Source: Nioella sediminis (GTDB lineage: Bacteria; Pseudomonadota; Alphaproteobacteria; Rhodobacterales; Rhodobacteraceae). From it: a DNA stretch of 64,000 nt. Both the position numbers and the translations under genes were made by a program. Each line of letters starts with the position of its first letter. Positions within the stretch are counted from its first letter, which is position 1. Location of the stretch: the NCBI RefSeq assembly GCF_001879695.1, contig NZ_MNBL01000016.1, positions 1 to 64,000 on the forward strand. The letters are read 5' to 3'. Positions 9,409 to 20,297 of the stretch are shown piece by piece. The notes below the pieces were generated by a model. The model made no database searches and was not told the origin of the DNA. It saw only the letters and a list, made by a program, of their open reading frames with translations.

Positions 9409-10185
9409 CTATCCCGACCGCGCGAAAAGATCGGCAATCGCCCCGGCCACCGGCACCGGATGGGTGATGGGCACCATATGGCCCGCGCCGGGGACACTGA
9501 CGCGAGTGGTGTCTGGGATGTCCTGCTCCATCCGGTCGAGGACGGCGGCGGTAATCGGCAGGCATTCCCCCCCCTGCATAAGCAAGGTCGGAGCCCGGAC
9601 CTGTGCCAGTCGCGAGACCAGATCGGCGCTGTCATGAAACAGGGCATCATCCGACGCCTTGATGAAATGGATACGGTCGATCATGTAGCGCTGCTGGCCC
9701 TCTGGCATATCATCAAGCCCACCCGCTGCTCCCCATAGTCGCAGAAACTCCCGTGCCGCTGCCTCACGCGTCCCTGCCGCCAGCAGCCAATCGTAGTGCG
9801 AAATGGTTTCGCGGTAGGGGCGGAATTCCCCGCTGCCTTTCGCCGCCGCAAAGAGCACGGGTTCGATCAGCGTCAGGCTGCGGATGCGATCCGGCATCTC
9901 CTCGGCCAGCCTCAGCGCCAGCGTCGCGCCAAAACTGTGCCCCACGGCATCGAAGCGCCCCTCCGGCAGATGCGGCAGCACGGCCTCATGGCATTGGTCA
10001 TGCAGGTCGCGCGACGGGTCGATATCGGGGGCCTTCCCATGGCCGAGAATATCCGGGGCGGTGACGCGCAGCCCCGGCCCGAGCGCCCGAACCATGCCCT
10101 CCCACGCACCGGAATGGGCCAGCGAACAGTGCAGCGCCAGAACCTCGCGCGGGCCGTCCCCCCATGTTCGGGCAAACCCGCTCAC
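9409..10185 (-). CDS. Alpha/beta-fold hydrolase
   Basis: 258 residues. Typical alpha/beta hydrolase: ALHCSLAHSGAWEGMVRALG near the N-terminus (oxyanion region), the nucleophile elbow AVGHSFGATLAL (Ser at about residue 89), and the C-terminal GAGHMVPITHP carrying the catalytic His. Substrate unknown; epoxide, ester or meta-cleavage product hydrolysis are all possible. Its start overlaps the stop of the upstream isomerase gene by four bases (10182-10185), so the two are co-translated and may act on the same aromatic or xenobiotic intermediate. Confidence 0.83.
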   Translation of the reverse strand: MSGFARTWGDGPREVLALHCSLAHSGAWEGMVRALGPGLRVTAPDILGHGKAPDIDPSRDLHDQCHEAVLPHLPEGRFDAVGHSFGATLALRLAEEMPDRIRSLTLIEPVLFAAAKGSGEFRPYRETISHYDWLLAAGTREAAAREFLRLWGAAGGLDDMPEGQQRYMIDRIHFIKASDDALFHDSADLVSRLAQVRAPTLLMQGGECLPITAAVLDRMEQDIPDTTRVSVPGAGHMVPITHPVPVAGAIADLFARSG

Positions 10186-10781
10186 AATTTGCCCGCGAGA
10201 TGCGCGTCCAGATCGTCCAGCCGGTCATGGCCCCAGAAGCACTCGGTCCCGTCCACGATGTAGAAGGGGGAGCCGAAGACATTGACTGACACCGCGTCTT
10301 CCAGATTGCGGGCATATTCCTCGGCGGCCGTCAGCATGCCCTTATCCGCCAGGTCCGGATCAAACCCGTTTTCCGACAGAACCGCGCGGATTACCTCGTT
10401 ATCGGCGATGTCCTTGTTGCCCGCCCACACTGCCGCGAGAATGCCATGCACCAGCCCGCCCAGATTGCCGCCCCCCGCCTTCTGCGCCGAGATGATGGCG
10501 TAGGAGGACGGCGCGGGGTTGGTGGGGAAGAAGAAGGGCTGTTCGTTGATCTCCAGCCCCGTTTTCTTCGCGCCTCGCCGCAATTCCTGCAACCGGTAGG
10601 CCTTGCGCGCCGGGTGCCGGTCGGGTAGCGCCACGCCGCCGGTGCGGGTGAAGAGCGTGGCGATATCCATCGGCTTGTAGGTGATCGAAGCCCCGTGTTT
10701 CGCAGCAATTTCCTCCAACCGTGTCCCGGCGAGGTAAGTGAAGGGCGAAAGGGTGGAGAAATAGTAGTCGATGTTAGCCAT
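10182..10781 (-). CDS. 2-hydroxychromene-2-carboxylate isomerase-like protein (DsbA/kappa-GST fold)
   Basis: 199 residues. The N-terminus MANIDYYFSTLSPFTYLAG carries the serine that replaces cysteine in HCCA isomerases and kappa-class GSTs; the C-terminal FGSPFYIVDGTECFWGHDRL is the family's substrate-domain signature. Known relatives isomerise 2-hydroxychromene-2-carboxylate in naphthalene breakdown using glutathione, but many bacterial members have no known role. No other aromatic ring-cleavage gene is adjacent apart from the coupled alpha/beta hydrolase. Divergent from prs, with about 90 bases between the starts. Confidence 0.83.
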   Translation of the reverse strand: MANIDYYFSTLSPFTYLAGTRLEEIAAKHGASITYKPMDIATLFTRTGGVALPDRHPARKAYRLQELRRGAKKTGLEINEQPFFFPTNPAPSSYAIISAQKAGGGNLGGLVHGILAAVWAGNKDIADNEVIRAVLSENGFDPDLADKGMLTAAEEYARNLEDAVSVNVFGSPFYIVDGTECFWGHDRLDDLDAHLAGKL

Positions 10782-10872
10782 GCTGCGTCTTCCTTTGGTC
10801 TTTCGCGATTGGTAGCCGGATGCTAGGGGGTGTCAACGCCCTGTTACATAAGCACACCGAGAGACAGCTGCC

Positions 10873-11889
10873 ATGTCCGCATCCGATCCCAAGCTCATTT
10901 CCGGCAATTCCAACCGCCCTCTGGCCCAGGCCATCGCCCGCCGGATGTCGCTTCATCGCGGCATGTCCGTGGGTCTGGTCGATGCCCGCGTCGAACGGTT
11001 CAACGATGGCGAGATCTTCGTCGAAGTGTTCGAGAACGTGCGCGGAGAGGATATGTTCATCATCCAGAGCACCTCGAACCCGGCCAATGACAACCTGATG
11101 GAACTGCTGATCATGGCCGATGCGCTGCGCCGGTCCTCGGCCAGCCGCATCACCGCCGTGATCCCCTATTTCGGTTATGCAAGGCAGGACCGCCGTACCA
11201 AGGCCCGCACGCCGATCAGCGCCAAGCTGGTGGCCAATATGCTGGTCGGTGCGGGGATCGAACGCATCCTCACGCTCGATTTGCACGCCACCCAGATCCA
11301 GGGCTTTTTCGATATTCCCGTCGACAACCTCTATGCCGCGCCGATTTTCGCGCTGGATATTCTGCACCACTTCAAGGGACAGATGGAGGATATCATGGTG
11401 ATCTCGCCCGATGTGGGCGGCGTGGCGCGGGCCCGCGAACTGGCCAAGCGGATCAATGCGCCACTGTCCATCGTCGACAAGCGCCGCGAGAAGCCGGGCG
11501 AAGTGGCGGAAATGACCGTGATCGGCGACGTGACCGGCAAGAAATGCATCATCGTGGACGATATCTGCGACACCGCCGGGACGCTGTGCAAAGCCGCCGA
11601 GGTGCTGATGGAACATGGCGCGAAGGAAGTGCATTCCTATATCACCCATGGTGTCCTATCCGGCCCCGCGATCGAGCGGGTCAGCAAATCGGTGATGAAA
11701 TCGCTGGTCGTGACGGATTCCATCGAGGCGACAGAGGCCACCAAATCCGCGCCCAATATCCGCATCGTGCCGACCGCCCCGATGTTCGCGCAGGCCATCC
11801 TGAACACCTGGTCGGGCACGTCCGTGTCTTCGTTATTCCAGGACGAGACGCTCGCACCGATCTACGAGGGCATGTATTCGCGCGGCTGA
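10873..11889 (+). CDS. prs: Ribose-phosphate pyrophosphokinase
   Basis: 338 residues. Makes PRPP from ribose 5-phosphate and ATP for purine, pyrimidine, histidine, tryptophan and NAD synthesis. Conserved regions: [48 protein letters not shown] (ATP-binding flexible loop) and the PRPP-binding [13 protein letters not shown] (about residues 217-229). Slightly longer than the E. coli enzyme (315), as is usual in Rhodobacteraceae. Monocistronic; its start follows GAGA about ten bases upstream. Confidence 0.95.
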   Translation: MSASDPKLISGNSNRPLAQAIARRMSLHRGMSVGLVDARVERFNDGEIFVEVFENVRGEDMFIIQSTSNPANDNLMELLIMADALRRSSASRITAVIPYFGYARQDRRTKARTPISAKLVANMLVGAGIERILTLDLHATQIQGFFDIPVDNLYAAPIFALDILHHFKGQMEDIMVISPDVGGVARARELAKRINAPLSIVDKRREKPGEVAEMTVIGDVTGKKCIIVDDICDTAGTLCKAAEVLMEHGAKEVHSYITHGVLSGPAIERVSKSVMKSLVVTDSIEATEATKSAPNIRIVPTAPMFAQAILNTWSGTSVSSLFQDETLAPIYEGMYSRG

Positions 11890-11959
11890 CCTCGCGGATA
11901 TCGGCTTCGGCACAGATCTGGCCTGACGTTTCAAATGCCTAGTCGGGGGGGCATGGCCC

Positions 11960-12862
11960 ATGTCGACGACCATCAAACTCGCCATTGGCAGCCTGATCTT
12001 GGGCTTCGTGGTGCTGGCCCTGAAAGGGCTGGCCTATTGGATCACCGGGTCGGTGGCGCTGCTGTCGGACGCGCTGGAAAGCACGGTCAATGTGGTCACC
12101 GCCCTTGCGGCGCTGATCGCGGTGCGGGTTGCGGCCCTGCCCGCTGACACCAACCACCCCTATGGCCATCACAAGGCAGAGTTCTTCAGTGCGGTGCTGG
12201 AAGGCGTGATGATCGTCATCGCGGCCCTGCTGATCCTGCGCGAAGCCTATGAGGGCATCCTTGCCCCCCGTGCCATTGACGCCCCGCTGGCGGGGCTGCT
12301 GATCAACGGGCTGGCGACGGGGCTGAACGGCGTCTGGTGCTGGGTTCTGCTGACCTGGGGACGGCGCGAACGGTCCCCTGCCCTTGTGGCGGACGGCAAG
12401 CACCTGCTGGCGGATGTGGTGACATCTGCGGGCGTTGCTGCGGGCATCCTGCTGGCCTGGGCCACCGGGTTCTGGCTGCTCGATCCGATCATGGCGGCGA
12501 TTGTGGCGGTGAATATCCTCTGGTCCGGGTCCAAGGTGATCAAGGATTCGCTCAACGGGCTCTTGGATGAGGCGGTGCCGGAAGAGACCCTACAGGTGAT
12601 CCGCGATGTCATCGCCTCGCACGCCACGGGCGCGGTACAGGCCCATGACCTGCGCACGCGGCACGCGGGCAGGGTGACGTTCATCGACTTTCATCTGGTG
12701 ATGCCGGGGGAAACGACGGTGACAAACTCGCATGAGATCTGCGACCGGGTCGAGGCCGCGCTGAGGGCGGCGGTGCCCGATGCCAATATCACCATCCATG
12801 TGGAGCCGGAGCACAAGGCCAAGACGACCGCCATCACCGTCCCAGACGAACCGGATCAGTAA
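11960..12862 (+). CDS. Cation diffusion facilitator (divalent metal efflux)
   Basis: 300-residue inner-membrane transporter, probably exporting Zn, Fe, Co or Mn by proton antiport. Six hydrophobic segments occupy about residues 8-195, including LLSDALESTVNVVTA and HLLADVVTSAGVAAG, which carry metal-site Asp/His positions, and the family's HPYGHHKAEFFSAVLEG after TM2. A cytoplasmic CDF C-terminal domain follows (THAGRVTFIDFHLVMPGE in outline). The stop overlaps that of the convergent lectin gene by seven bases. Metal specificity cannot be read. Confidence 0.9.
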   Translation: MSTTIKLAIGSLILGFVVLALKGLAYWITGSVALLSDALESTVNVVTALAALIAVRVAALPADTNHPYGHHKAEFFSAVLEGVMIVIAALLILREAYEGILAPRAIDAPLAGLLINGLATGLNGVWCWVLLTWGRRERSPALVADGKHLLADVVTSAGVAAGILLAWATGFWLLDPIMAAIVAVNILWSGSKVIKDSLNGLLDEAVPEETLQVIRDVIASHATGAVQAHDLRTRHAGRVTFIDFHLVMPGETTVTNSHEICDRVEAALRAAVPDANITIHVEPEHKAKTTAITVPDEPDQ

Positions 12863-13206
12863 AGATCCCAGTCGTCCTCGTAGGGCAGTTCACCGATGGC
12901 CATCCAATCGGCGCGGATACGGGCGATCTTGGTGTCTTCCCAGGTGGTAAAGACCAGCTCGAACCCGTCGCTGCGGATATTGGCGGCGCGGATATCGGCG
13001 CGCTGATTGGCCTCGGTCGACATGTCCCACATGGTGACAGAGACATGCACCGCGGGCGGCGTCTTGAACGGCTGCGCAAAGCGCACGGGATGCCAGACCT
13101 CCCGGTTGCCTGAACCGGTCCACATTTCACCGCCGACATCGTAATCCTCGAACAGCACATGACTGCCCTGATCGACGCCAACGAGGTTGTTTCTGATCTT
13201 TTTCAT
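12856..13206 (-). CDS. H-type lectin domain protein
   Basis: 116 residues consisting almost wholly of one H-type lectin domain: FAQPFKTPPAVHVSVTMWDM (conserved start of the fold) and GFELVFTTWEDTKIARIRADW with its aromatic residues. H-type lectins form hexamers and bind GalNAc in animals; bacterial members are poorly known. There is no signal peptide (MKKIRNNLVGVDQGS), so it would be cytoplasmic unless exported another way. Convergent with the metal transporter gene; upstream of it lies about 150 bases with the atpC terminator. Confidence 0.8.
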   Translation of the reverse strand: MKKIRNNLVGVDQGSHVLFEDYDVGGEMWTGSGNREVWHPVRFAQPFKTPPAVHVSVTMWDMSTEANQRADIRAANIRSDGFELVFTTWEDTKIARIRADWMAIGELPYEDDWDLY

Positions 13207-13286
13207 CTGCTCAATCGCTATGGCCGACCTGCGTTTTGGAGGATGAATACGGCAGTAGTAGGAAAAAAGCCGTTCACAAATCGGTT

Positions 13287-13327
13287 AAAAGAAAGCGCCC
13301 CGCAACCAGTCCGGCGCGGGGCGTTTC
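13287..13327 (-). terminator. Terminator of the F1 ATP synthase operon
   Basis: On the - strand CGCCCCGC (13323-13316) pairs with GCGGGGCG (13303-13296) across a short loop, followed by a pyrimidine-rich CTTTCTTTTAA. It lies just after the atpC stop at 13355. Confidence 0.65.
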
Positions 13328-13354
13328 TGTTTGTCTTGCCGCCGGGCAGCGGGC

Positions 13355-13750
13355 TTAGTCCATGTCTTCCAGAAGCTGGACCAGATCGGCGACGAATTTC
13401 TCGGCCCCGTCTTTCTGGTCGGCTTCGGCGGAAGCGGCCTTTGCACGGGCCTCTTCCAGAAGATCGGAGAGATCGTCCTTGCGAACCTCGTCCCCAGCAT
13501 GGGCGCGCTCGGCAATCACCGAGACGGAGCCTGCGGTGACCTCGACAAAGCCGGAGGTCACGACATAGCTTTTATCGCCGTCGGCCGACTGCACCCGGAC
13601 CACGCCCGGACGCAGGGTGGTGATGACGGGGCTGTGCCCCGGCATCGCCGTCAGGTCGCCGTCGGCACCCGGAATCTGGACCGAGGACGCTTCGAAAGAG
13701 GCCAGCCTCTTTTCCGGCGACACAAGGTCGAACTGCATCATATCGGCCAT
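13355..13750 (-). CDS. atpC: ATP synthase F1 epsilon subunit
   Basis: 131 residues; central-stalk subunit that contacts gamma and the c-ring and can inhibit ATP hydrolysis. Shows the N-terminal beta-sandwich (FDLVSPEKRLASFEASSVQI, PGADGDLTAMPGHSPVI) and the region SFVEVTAGSVSVIAERA in outline. Shorter C-terminal helices than in E. coli, as in many alphaproteobacteria. Last gene of the atpHAGDC operon, ten bases after atpD. Confidence 0.95.
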   Translation of the reverse strand: MADMMQFDLVSPEKRLASFEASSVQIPGADGDLTAMPGHSPVITTLRPGVVRVQSADGDKSYVVTSGFVEVTAGSVSVIAERAHAGDEVRKDDLSDLLEEARAKAASAEADQKDGAEKFVADLVQLLEDMD

Positions 13751-13760
13751 CGGTTACTCC

Positions 13761-16080
<2,320 letters not shown>

Positions 16081-16092
16081 TGCCTGACCTCC

Positions 16093-17631
16093 TTATGCGA
16101 AATCGGCGGCGAAGTCGTCGAGTGCTGCCTTGACCTTGTCTTCGAGCTCACCTTTGACCTTGCGGTCATTGTTGGTGATGTCGTCCAGCAGATCCTGGTT
16201 CTTGCCACGCAGATGTGCCAGCAGACCGGCCTCGAAGCGACCCACGTCGGACATTGCCACGTTGTCGAGGTAGCCGTTGGTACCGGCGTAGATCACGCAG
16301 ACGATCTCGGCGTTGGTCAGCGGCGAGTACTGCGGCTGCTTCATCAGCTCGGTCAGACGGGCACCCCGGTTCAGCAGGCGCTGAGTTGCGGCGTCGAGGT
16401 CGGAGCCGAACTGGGCGAAGGCGGCCATCTCGCGGTACTGGGCGAGCGACAGTTTCACCGGACCGGCAACCGAGGACATCGCCTTGGTCTGGGCGGAGGA
16501 CCCCACACGAGACACCGACAGACCGGTGTTCACGGCGGGGCGGATGCCCTGGTAGAACAGCTCGGTTTCCAGGAAGATCTGGCCGTCGGTGATCGAGATC
16601 ACGTTGGTCGGAATAAAGGCCGACACGTCGCCGCCCTGGGTTTCGATGATCGGCAGAGCGGTCAGCGAGCCAGCGCCGTGGTCTTCGTTCAGCTTGGCCG
16701 AACGTTCCAGCAGGCGGGAGTGGAGGTAGAAAACGTCACCGGGGTACGCTTCACGGCCCGGCGGGCGGCGCAGCAGCAGCGACATCTGACGATAGGACAC
16801 GGCCTGCTTGGACAGGTCATCATAGATGATCAGCGCGTGGCGGCCATTGTCGCGGAAGTATTCCGCCATTGCAGTTGCGGCGTAGGGGGCCAGGAACTGC
16901 ATCGGCGCGGGGTCGGATGCGGTAGCGGCCACGACGATCGAGTAGTCGATCGCGCCGGTTTCTTCCAGCTTCTTCACCAGCTGCGCAACGGTCGAGCGCT
17001 TCTGGCCAACGGCCACGTAGACGCAGTAGAGCTTCTTGCTCTCGTCGTCGCCGGCGGCGTCGTTGTAAGACTTCTGGTTCAGGATCGCGTCGAGCGCCAC
17101 GGCGGTCTTACCGGTCTGACGGTCGCCGATGATCAGTTCCCGCTGGCCACGGCCGATCGGGATCATGGCGTCAACGGACTTGAGGCCGGTTGCCATCGGT
17201 TCATGCACCGACTTACGCGGGATGATGCCCGGTGCCTTGCTGTCTGCAATGCGACGCTCGGCGGCTTCGATCGGGCCCTTGCCGTCGATCGGGTTGCCCA
17301 GACCGTCGACAACGCGACCGAGCAGACCGTCGCCCGCGGGCACGTCCACGATCGAGTTGGTGCGCTTGACGGTGTCGCCTTCCTTAATGTCCCGGTCGGA
17401 ACCGAAGATCACGACACCGACGTTGTCGGCTTCGAGGTTCAGCGCCATCCCCATGATGCCGCCGGGGAATTCGACCATCTCACCTGCCTGGACATTGTCC
17501 AGACCGTAAACACGGGCGATACCGTCACCAACGGAGAGCACACGGCCCACCTCGGCGACTTCGGCCTCCTGGCCAAAGCTCTTGATCTGCTCCTTGAGGA
17601 TCGCAGAGATCTCGGCTGCTTGGATAGTCAT
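16093..17631 (-). CDS. atpA: ATP synthase F1 alpha subunit
   Basis: 512 residues, usual length; non-catalytic nucleotide-binding partner of beta. Walker [19 protein letters not shown] at about residues 169-186, the [20 protein letters not shown] region and the ATP synthase alpha/beta signature [17 protein letters not shown] are present. Its ATG directly abuts the atpH stop (TAA ATG at 17634-17629), so the two are tightly coupled. Confidence 0.98.
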   Translation of the reverse strand: MTIQAAEISAILKEQIKSFGQEAEVAEVGRVLSVGDGIARVYGLDNVQAGEMVEFPGGIMGMALNLEADNVGVVIFGSDRDIKEGDTVKRTNSIVDVPAGDGLLGRVVDGLGNPIDGKGPIEAAERRIADSKAPGIIPRKSVHEPMATGLKSVDAMIPIGRGQRELIIGDRQTGKTAVALDAILNQKSYNDAAGDDESKKLYCVYVAVGQKRSTVAQLVKKLEETGAIDYSIVVAATASDPAPMQFLAPYAATAMAEYFRDNGRHALIIYDDLSKQAVSYRQMSLLLRRPPGREAYPGDVFYLHSRLLERSAKLNEDHGAGSLTALPIIETQGGDVSAFIPTNVISITDGQIFLETELFYQGIRPAVNTGLSVSRVGSSAQTKAMSSVAGPVKLSLAQYREMAAFAQFGSDLDAATQRLLNRGARLTELMKQPQYSPLTNAEIVCVIYAGTNGYLDNVAMSDVGRFEAGLLAHLRGKNQDLLDDITNNDRKVKGELEDKVKAALDDFAADFA

Positions 17632-18192
17632 TTATCCGACCTCTTTCATAGTGTTCTGGAGGGTGTTGAGCTTGGAGCGGATCGACGTGTCGATCATCTT
17701 CGAGCCCACCTTAACGACAAGACCGCCAATGATGGATTCATCGACGGTCGCATTCAGTTTCACGTCCTTGCCAACGGCGGCCTTGAGGGCCTTTGCCAGC
17801 TTGTCGGACTGGGTTTTGGTCAGCGCCTTGGCCGACACGACATCGGCGGTCACTTCGCCTTTGTGATCCGCAATCATCCCACGCAGCGCGGCGGCCATCT
17901 GCGGCACCACGAACAGACGGCGCTTGGTGGCCATCAGTTTCAGCGTGTTGGACATGATTGCACCCAGGCCCATGGCCGAGGCAACGGCCGCAATACCGGC
18001 CTGCATGTCTTCGCGCGAATAGATCGGCGACGCGATCAGATCCCGCAGGTCTTCGCTGTCGGCCAATGCGCCTTCCAGCGTGGCCAGATCGGCCTCCAGC
18101 GCATCGAGCGCCTTATCCTCTGTGGCAAGATCGAACACCGCCGTCGCGTAGCGCGAGGCAATGCCGGTCGAGATCGAAGCTGTTTCCGACAC
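17632..18192 (-). CDS. atpH: ATP synthase F1 delta subunit
   Basis: 186 residues; peripheral-stalk connector that joins F1 to the b subunits. The N-terminus SETASISTGIASRYATAVFD, the C-terminal VTADVVSAKALTKTQSDKL and GGLVVKVGSKMIDTSIRSKL match the delta/OSCP family. I use the GTG start at 18192 with AAGGGTGG upstream; the frame is open to 18381 but the extra 63 residues do not resemble the family. First gene of the F1 operon; the F0 genes are not in the window, as expected for Rhodobacteraceae, which keep them in a separate operon. Confidence 0.93.
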   Translation of the reverse strand: MSETASISTGIASRYATAVFDLATEDKALDALEADLATLEGALADSEDLRDLIASPIYSREDMQAGIAAVASAMGLGAIMSNTLKLMATKRRLFVVPQMAAALRGMIADHKGEVTADVVSAKALTKTQSDKLAKALKAAVGKDVKLNATVDESIIGGLVVKVGSKMIDTSIRSKLNTLQNTMKEVG

Positions 18193-18491
18193 GTCCACCC
18201 TTCCGATACAGTGGCCGGGACCACATCCTGCGATGTGCCCGGCGGTTCTGTCTAAAGGCGGTATCTGTCCCCGCCCACCTGAAATCGCGCTGGATGTATC
18301 AGAGGGTTCTGCAGCCTGCAACAGCCACGGCAATTGGCACGAATCCGCTGAACCCCCTGTTTTTCCGGGGTTTTGACGCATTTTGCTGTCCTGCGACGCT
18401 TTGAAGCTAACGAATTTTCAAGCTTTTTCTGTGGATAAGGCGCGAGTCAGGTGCAACTGTATGCCTTGGCACACCACGGTATGCCCTCGAT
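18193..18491. other. Intergenic region upstream of the F1 operon
   Basis: About 300 bases between the methyltransferase stop and atpH, both on the - strand. It presumably contains the atp operon promoter, but no convincing -35/-10 pair is visible. A single perfect 9-mer DnaA-box match (TTATCCACA, - strand) lies at 18430-18438 next to AT-rich DNA. I see no gene. Confidence 0.4.
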
Positions 18492-19280
18492 TCACCCGTC
18501 CCGTGAGAGATGAACAAGCCCCTGCACGGCGTCATTATCCCTCACGCGGGCAGGCTGGGGCGCAGAATCGAGGATGCGCAGGGGGCGTTTCACCCGCTCG
18601 GCCAACCCCGGTCGCGTGGGGGCGAATGTGTGCTTGCTGGCCTCCAGCATGATGACCCCGCCCGCGTAGTAATTCGACAGCTTGCGACCCATGTTTTCGA
18701 CCAGCTCCGAGCTTTTCAGCCAGAATCGCCCGTGACTGGGCGGCGCGAACAGGGCGGCGCGATGGCGTTCTGGCTCGAACCCGTGATTGCGGATCTGCTC
18801 CTCCAGTTGCCCGAGCGAATAGGGCCGTCCGAACCCGAAGGGCGTTGCATCACGTCGCGCCCACAACCCGCCCCGGTTGGGCACAATGAACAGCGCCTTG
18901 CCCCCCGGCGCCAGAACGCGGTGGCATTCCTCCAGCACCGCCGCGGGATGCTGAGAGGTCTCCAGCCCGTGCAGGCAGACAAGCCTGTCGACAAGCCCGG
19001 CAGGCAGCGGCCAGCGGGTTTCATGGCACAGGACACTGACATTGTCCTGCCCCGCAGGCCAGGGCATTACCCCCTGCGCGCCCGGCATCAGGCCGATGAC
19101 CCGCTCCGCCTGTCCCAGATAGGGGCGCAACAGCGGCACCGCGAAACCGAATCCCACCACCGTCTGCCCCCGCGCCTCTGGCCAGAACGCCGTGACCTGA
19201 TCGCGCACCGCCTTCTGCGCGATGCGACCTAGGCGGGTCCGGTAGTAGAACTGGCGCAGGTCCAGCACGTCGAGATGCAT
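18492..19280 (-). CDS. Class I SAM-dependent methyltransferase
   Basis: 262 residues. The order fits a methyltransferase type 11 fold: a degenerate SAM loop [15 protein letters not shown] at about residues 41-55, an acidic/aromatic stretch, [20 protein letters not shown] (motif IV region), then [20 protein letters not shown] (motif VI, typical post-SAM strand). Similar genes sit divergently next to gloB in roseobacters. Substrate unknown. It is divergent from gloB with 63 bases between the starts. Confidence 0.8.
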   Translation of the reverse strand: MHLDVLDLRQFYYRTRLGRIAQKAVRDQVTAFWPEARGQTVVGFGFAVPLLRPYLGQAERVIGLMPGAQGVMPWPAGQDNVSVLCHETRWPLPAGLVDRLVCLHGLETSQHPAAVLEECHRVLAPGGKALFIVPNRGGLWARRDATPFGFGRPYSLGQLEEQIRNHGFEPERHRAALFAPPSHGRFWLKSSELVENMGRKLSNYYAGGVIMLEASKHTFAPTRPGLAERVKRPLRILDSAPQPARVRDNDAVQGLVHLSRDG

Positions 19281-19343
19281 TGCAACCCCCTCGGGTTTGG
19301 GCGACGGTCGGGGGGCAGCTTAACCGGGAAGAAGGAAATTGCC

Positions 19344-20111
19344 ATGCCCTTGCAGATCGTCACCGTTCCCTGCCTTGCGGACAACTATGCCTTCCTGCTG
19401 CATGACGCGGCGACCGGGGCCACGGCGGTTGTCGATGTGCCCGACCCGGAACCCATCCAGGCGGAATTGGCCGCGCGCGGCTGGACGCTGACCGACATCC
19501 TGATCACTCACCATCACTGGGACCATATCGACGGGGTCGCTCCGCTGGTTGAGGCGACGGGGGCGAAAACCTGGGGCAACGCCGCCGACGCGGGCCGCCT
19601 GCCGCCGCTGGATCACGCCATCAATCCCGGCGACACGGTGGCCATTGGCAGCGAAAGCGGCACGGTGATCGAGGTCTCCGGCCACACCGTCGGCCACATC
19701 GCGTTTCATTTTCCGGCCAGCAAAGCCGTCTTCACCGCTGACAGCCTGATGGCGCTTGGCTGTGGGCGGCTCTTTGAGGGCAGCCCCGAGATGATGCACG
19801 CAAGCCTTGCCCGCCTTGCCGCCCTGCCCCCGGAAACGCTGGTCTGTTCCGGCCATGAATACACCGCCAGCAACGCGAAATTCGCGCTGACCATTGATCC
19901 CGGCAATCCGGCGCTTATCTCTCGTAGCAAGGCCATCGAAACCGCCCGCGCCGAAGGGCGGCCCACGGTGCCCTCCACCCTGCAGGAAGAACTCGACACC
20001 AACCCCTTCCTGCGCGCACATGACCCTGCCATCCGCGCGCAGCTTGGACTGGAGACAGCCGACGATGTGGCCGTCTTCACCGAAATCCGTGCCCGCAAGG
20101 ACCGATTCTGA
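19344..20111 (+). CDS. gloB: Hydroxyacylglutathione hydrolase (glyoxalase II)
   Basis: 255 residues, usual length. Hydrolyses S-lactoylglutathione to lactate and glutathione, the second step of methylglyoxal detoxification. The metallo-beta-lactamase metal motif THHHWDHIDG is at about residues 53-62; HTVGHIAFHFP, DSLMALGCGRLFEG and CSGHEYTASN supply further ligands and substrate contacts. The start at 19344 follows GAAGGA at 19331; an in-frame ATG at 19275 adds a non-homologous tail. Glyoxalase I is not in the window. Confidence 0.93.
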   Translation: MPLQIVTVPCLADNYAFLLHDAATGATAVVDVPDPEPIQAELAARGWTLTDILITHHHWDHIDGVAPLVEATGAKTWGNAADAGRLPPLDHAINPGDTVAIGSESGTVIEVSGHTVGHIAFHFPASKAVFTADSLMALGCGRLFEGSPEMMHASLARLAALPPETLVCSGHEYTASNAKFALTIDPGNPALISRSKAIETARAEGRPTVPSTLQEELDTNPFLRAHDPAIRAQLGLETADDVAVFTEIRARKDRF

Positions 20112-20198
20112 GCGGCGCGCATTCGCACCCATTTGCCAGCCGATTAGGCGACATCACGAAAAATGGCAGGGGCGCAAAGAAAAATTGAAGAGAAATGC

Positions 20199-20230
20199 CT
20201 TGAACTGCACGGACAAAAACCGAACCTTAA
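20199..20230 (+). promoter_or_regulatory. Possible clpA promoter (weak)
   Basis: CTTGAAC at 20199-20205 followed about 19 bases later by CCTTAAC resembles alphaproteobacterial sigma-32 or housekeeping promoters. It lies 70-100 bases before the clpA GTG start in a locally AT-richer stretch. This is only a visual match. Confidence 0.25.
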
Positions 20231-20297
20231 CAGTATGAGGCCACTGTCGGACGCGAGCGCCCCACGCCCGTCCGGCGCAACGAAAGGAGCACAGGTA

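Noticed and set aside
16213-18255. 680-residue frame on the + strand opposite atpA/atpH
   Set aside because: Antisense shadow of the F1 genes, rich in His/Gly/Arg/Val, with no recognisable motif. The same holds for 13617-15230 opposite atpD.
18430-18438. Perfect DnaA box as a sign of an origin
   Set aside because: A single 9-mer match is expected by chance about once in a window this size on two strands; no cluster, no dnaA, parAB or gidA-type genes nearby.
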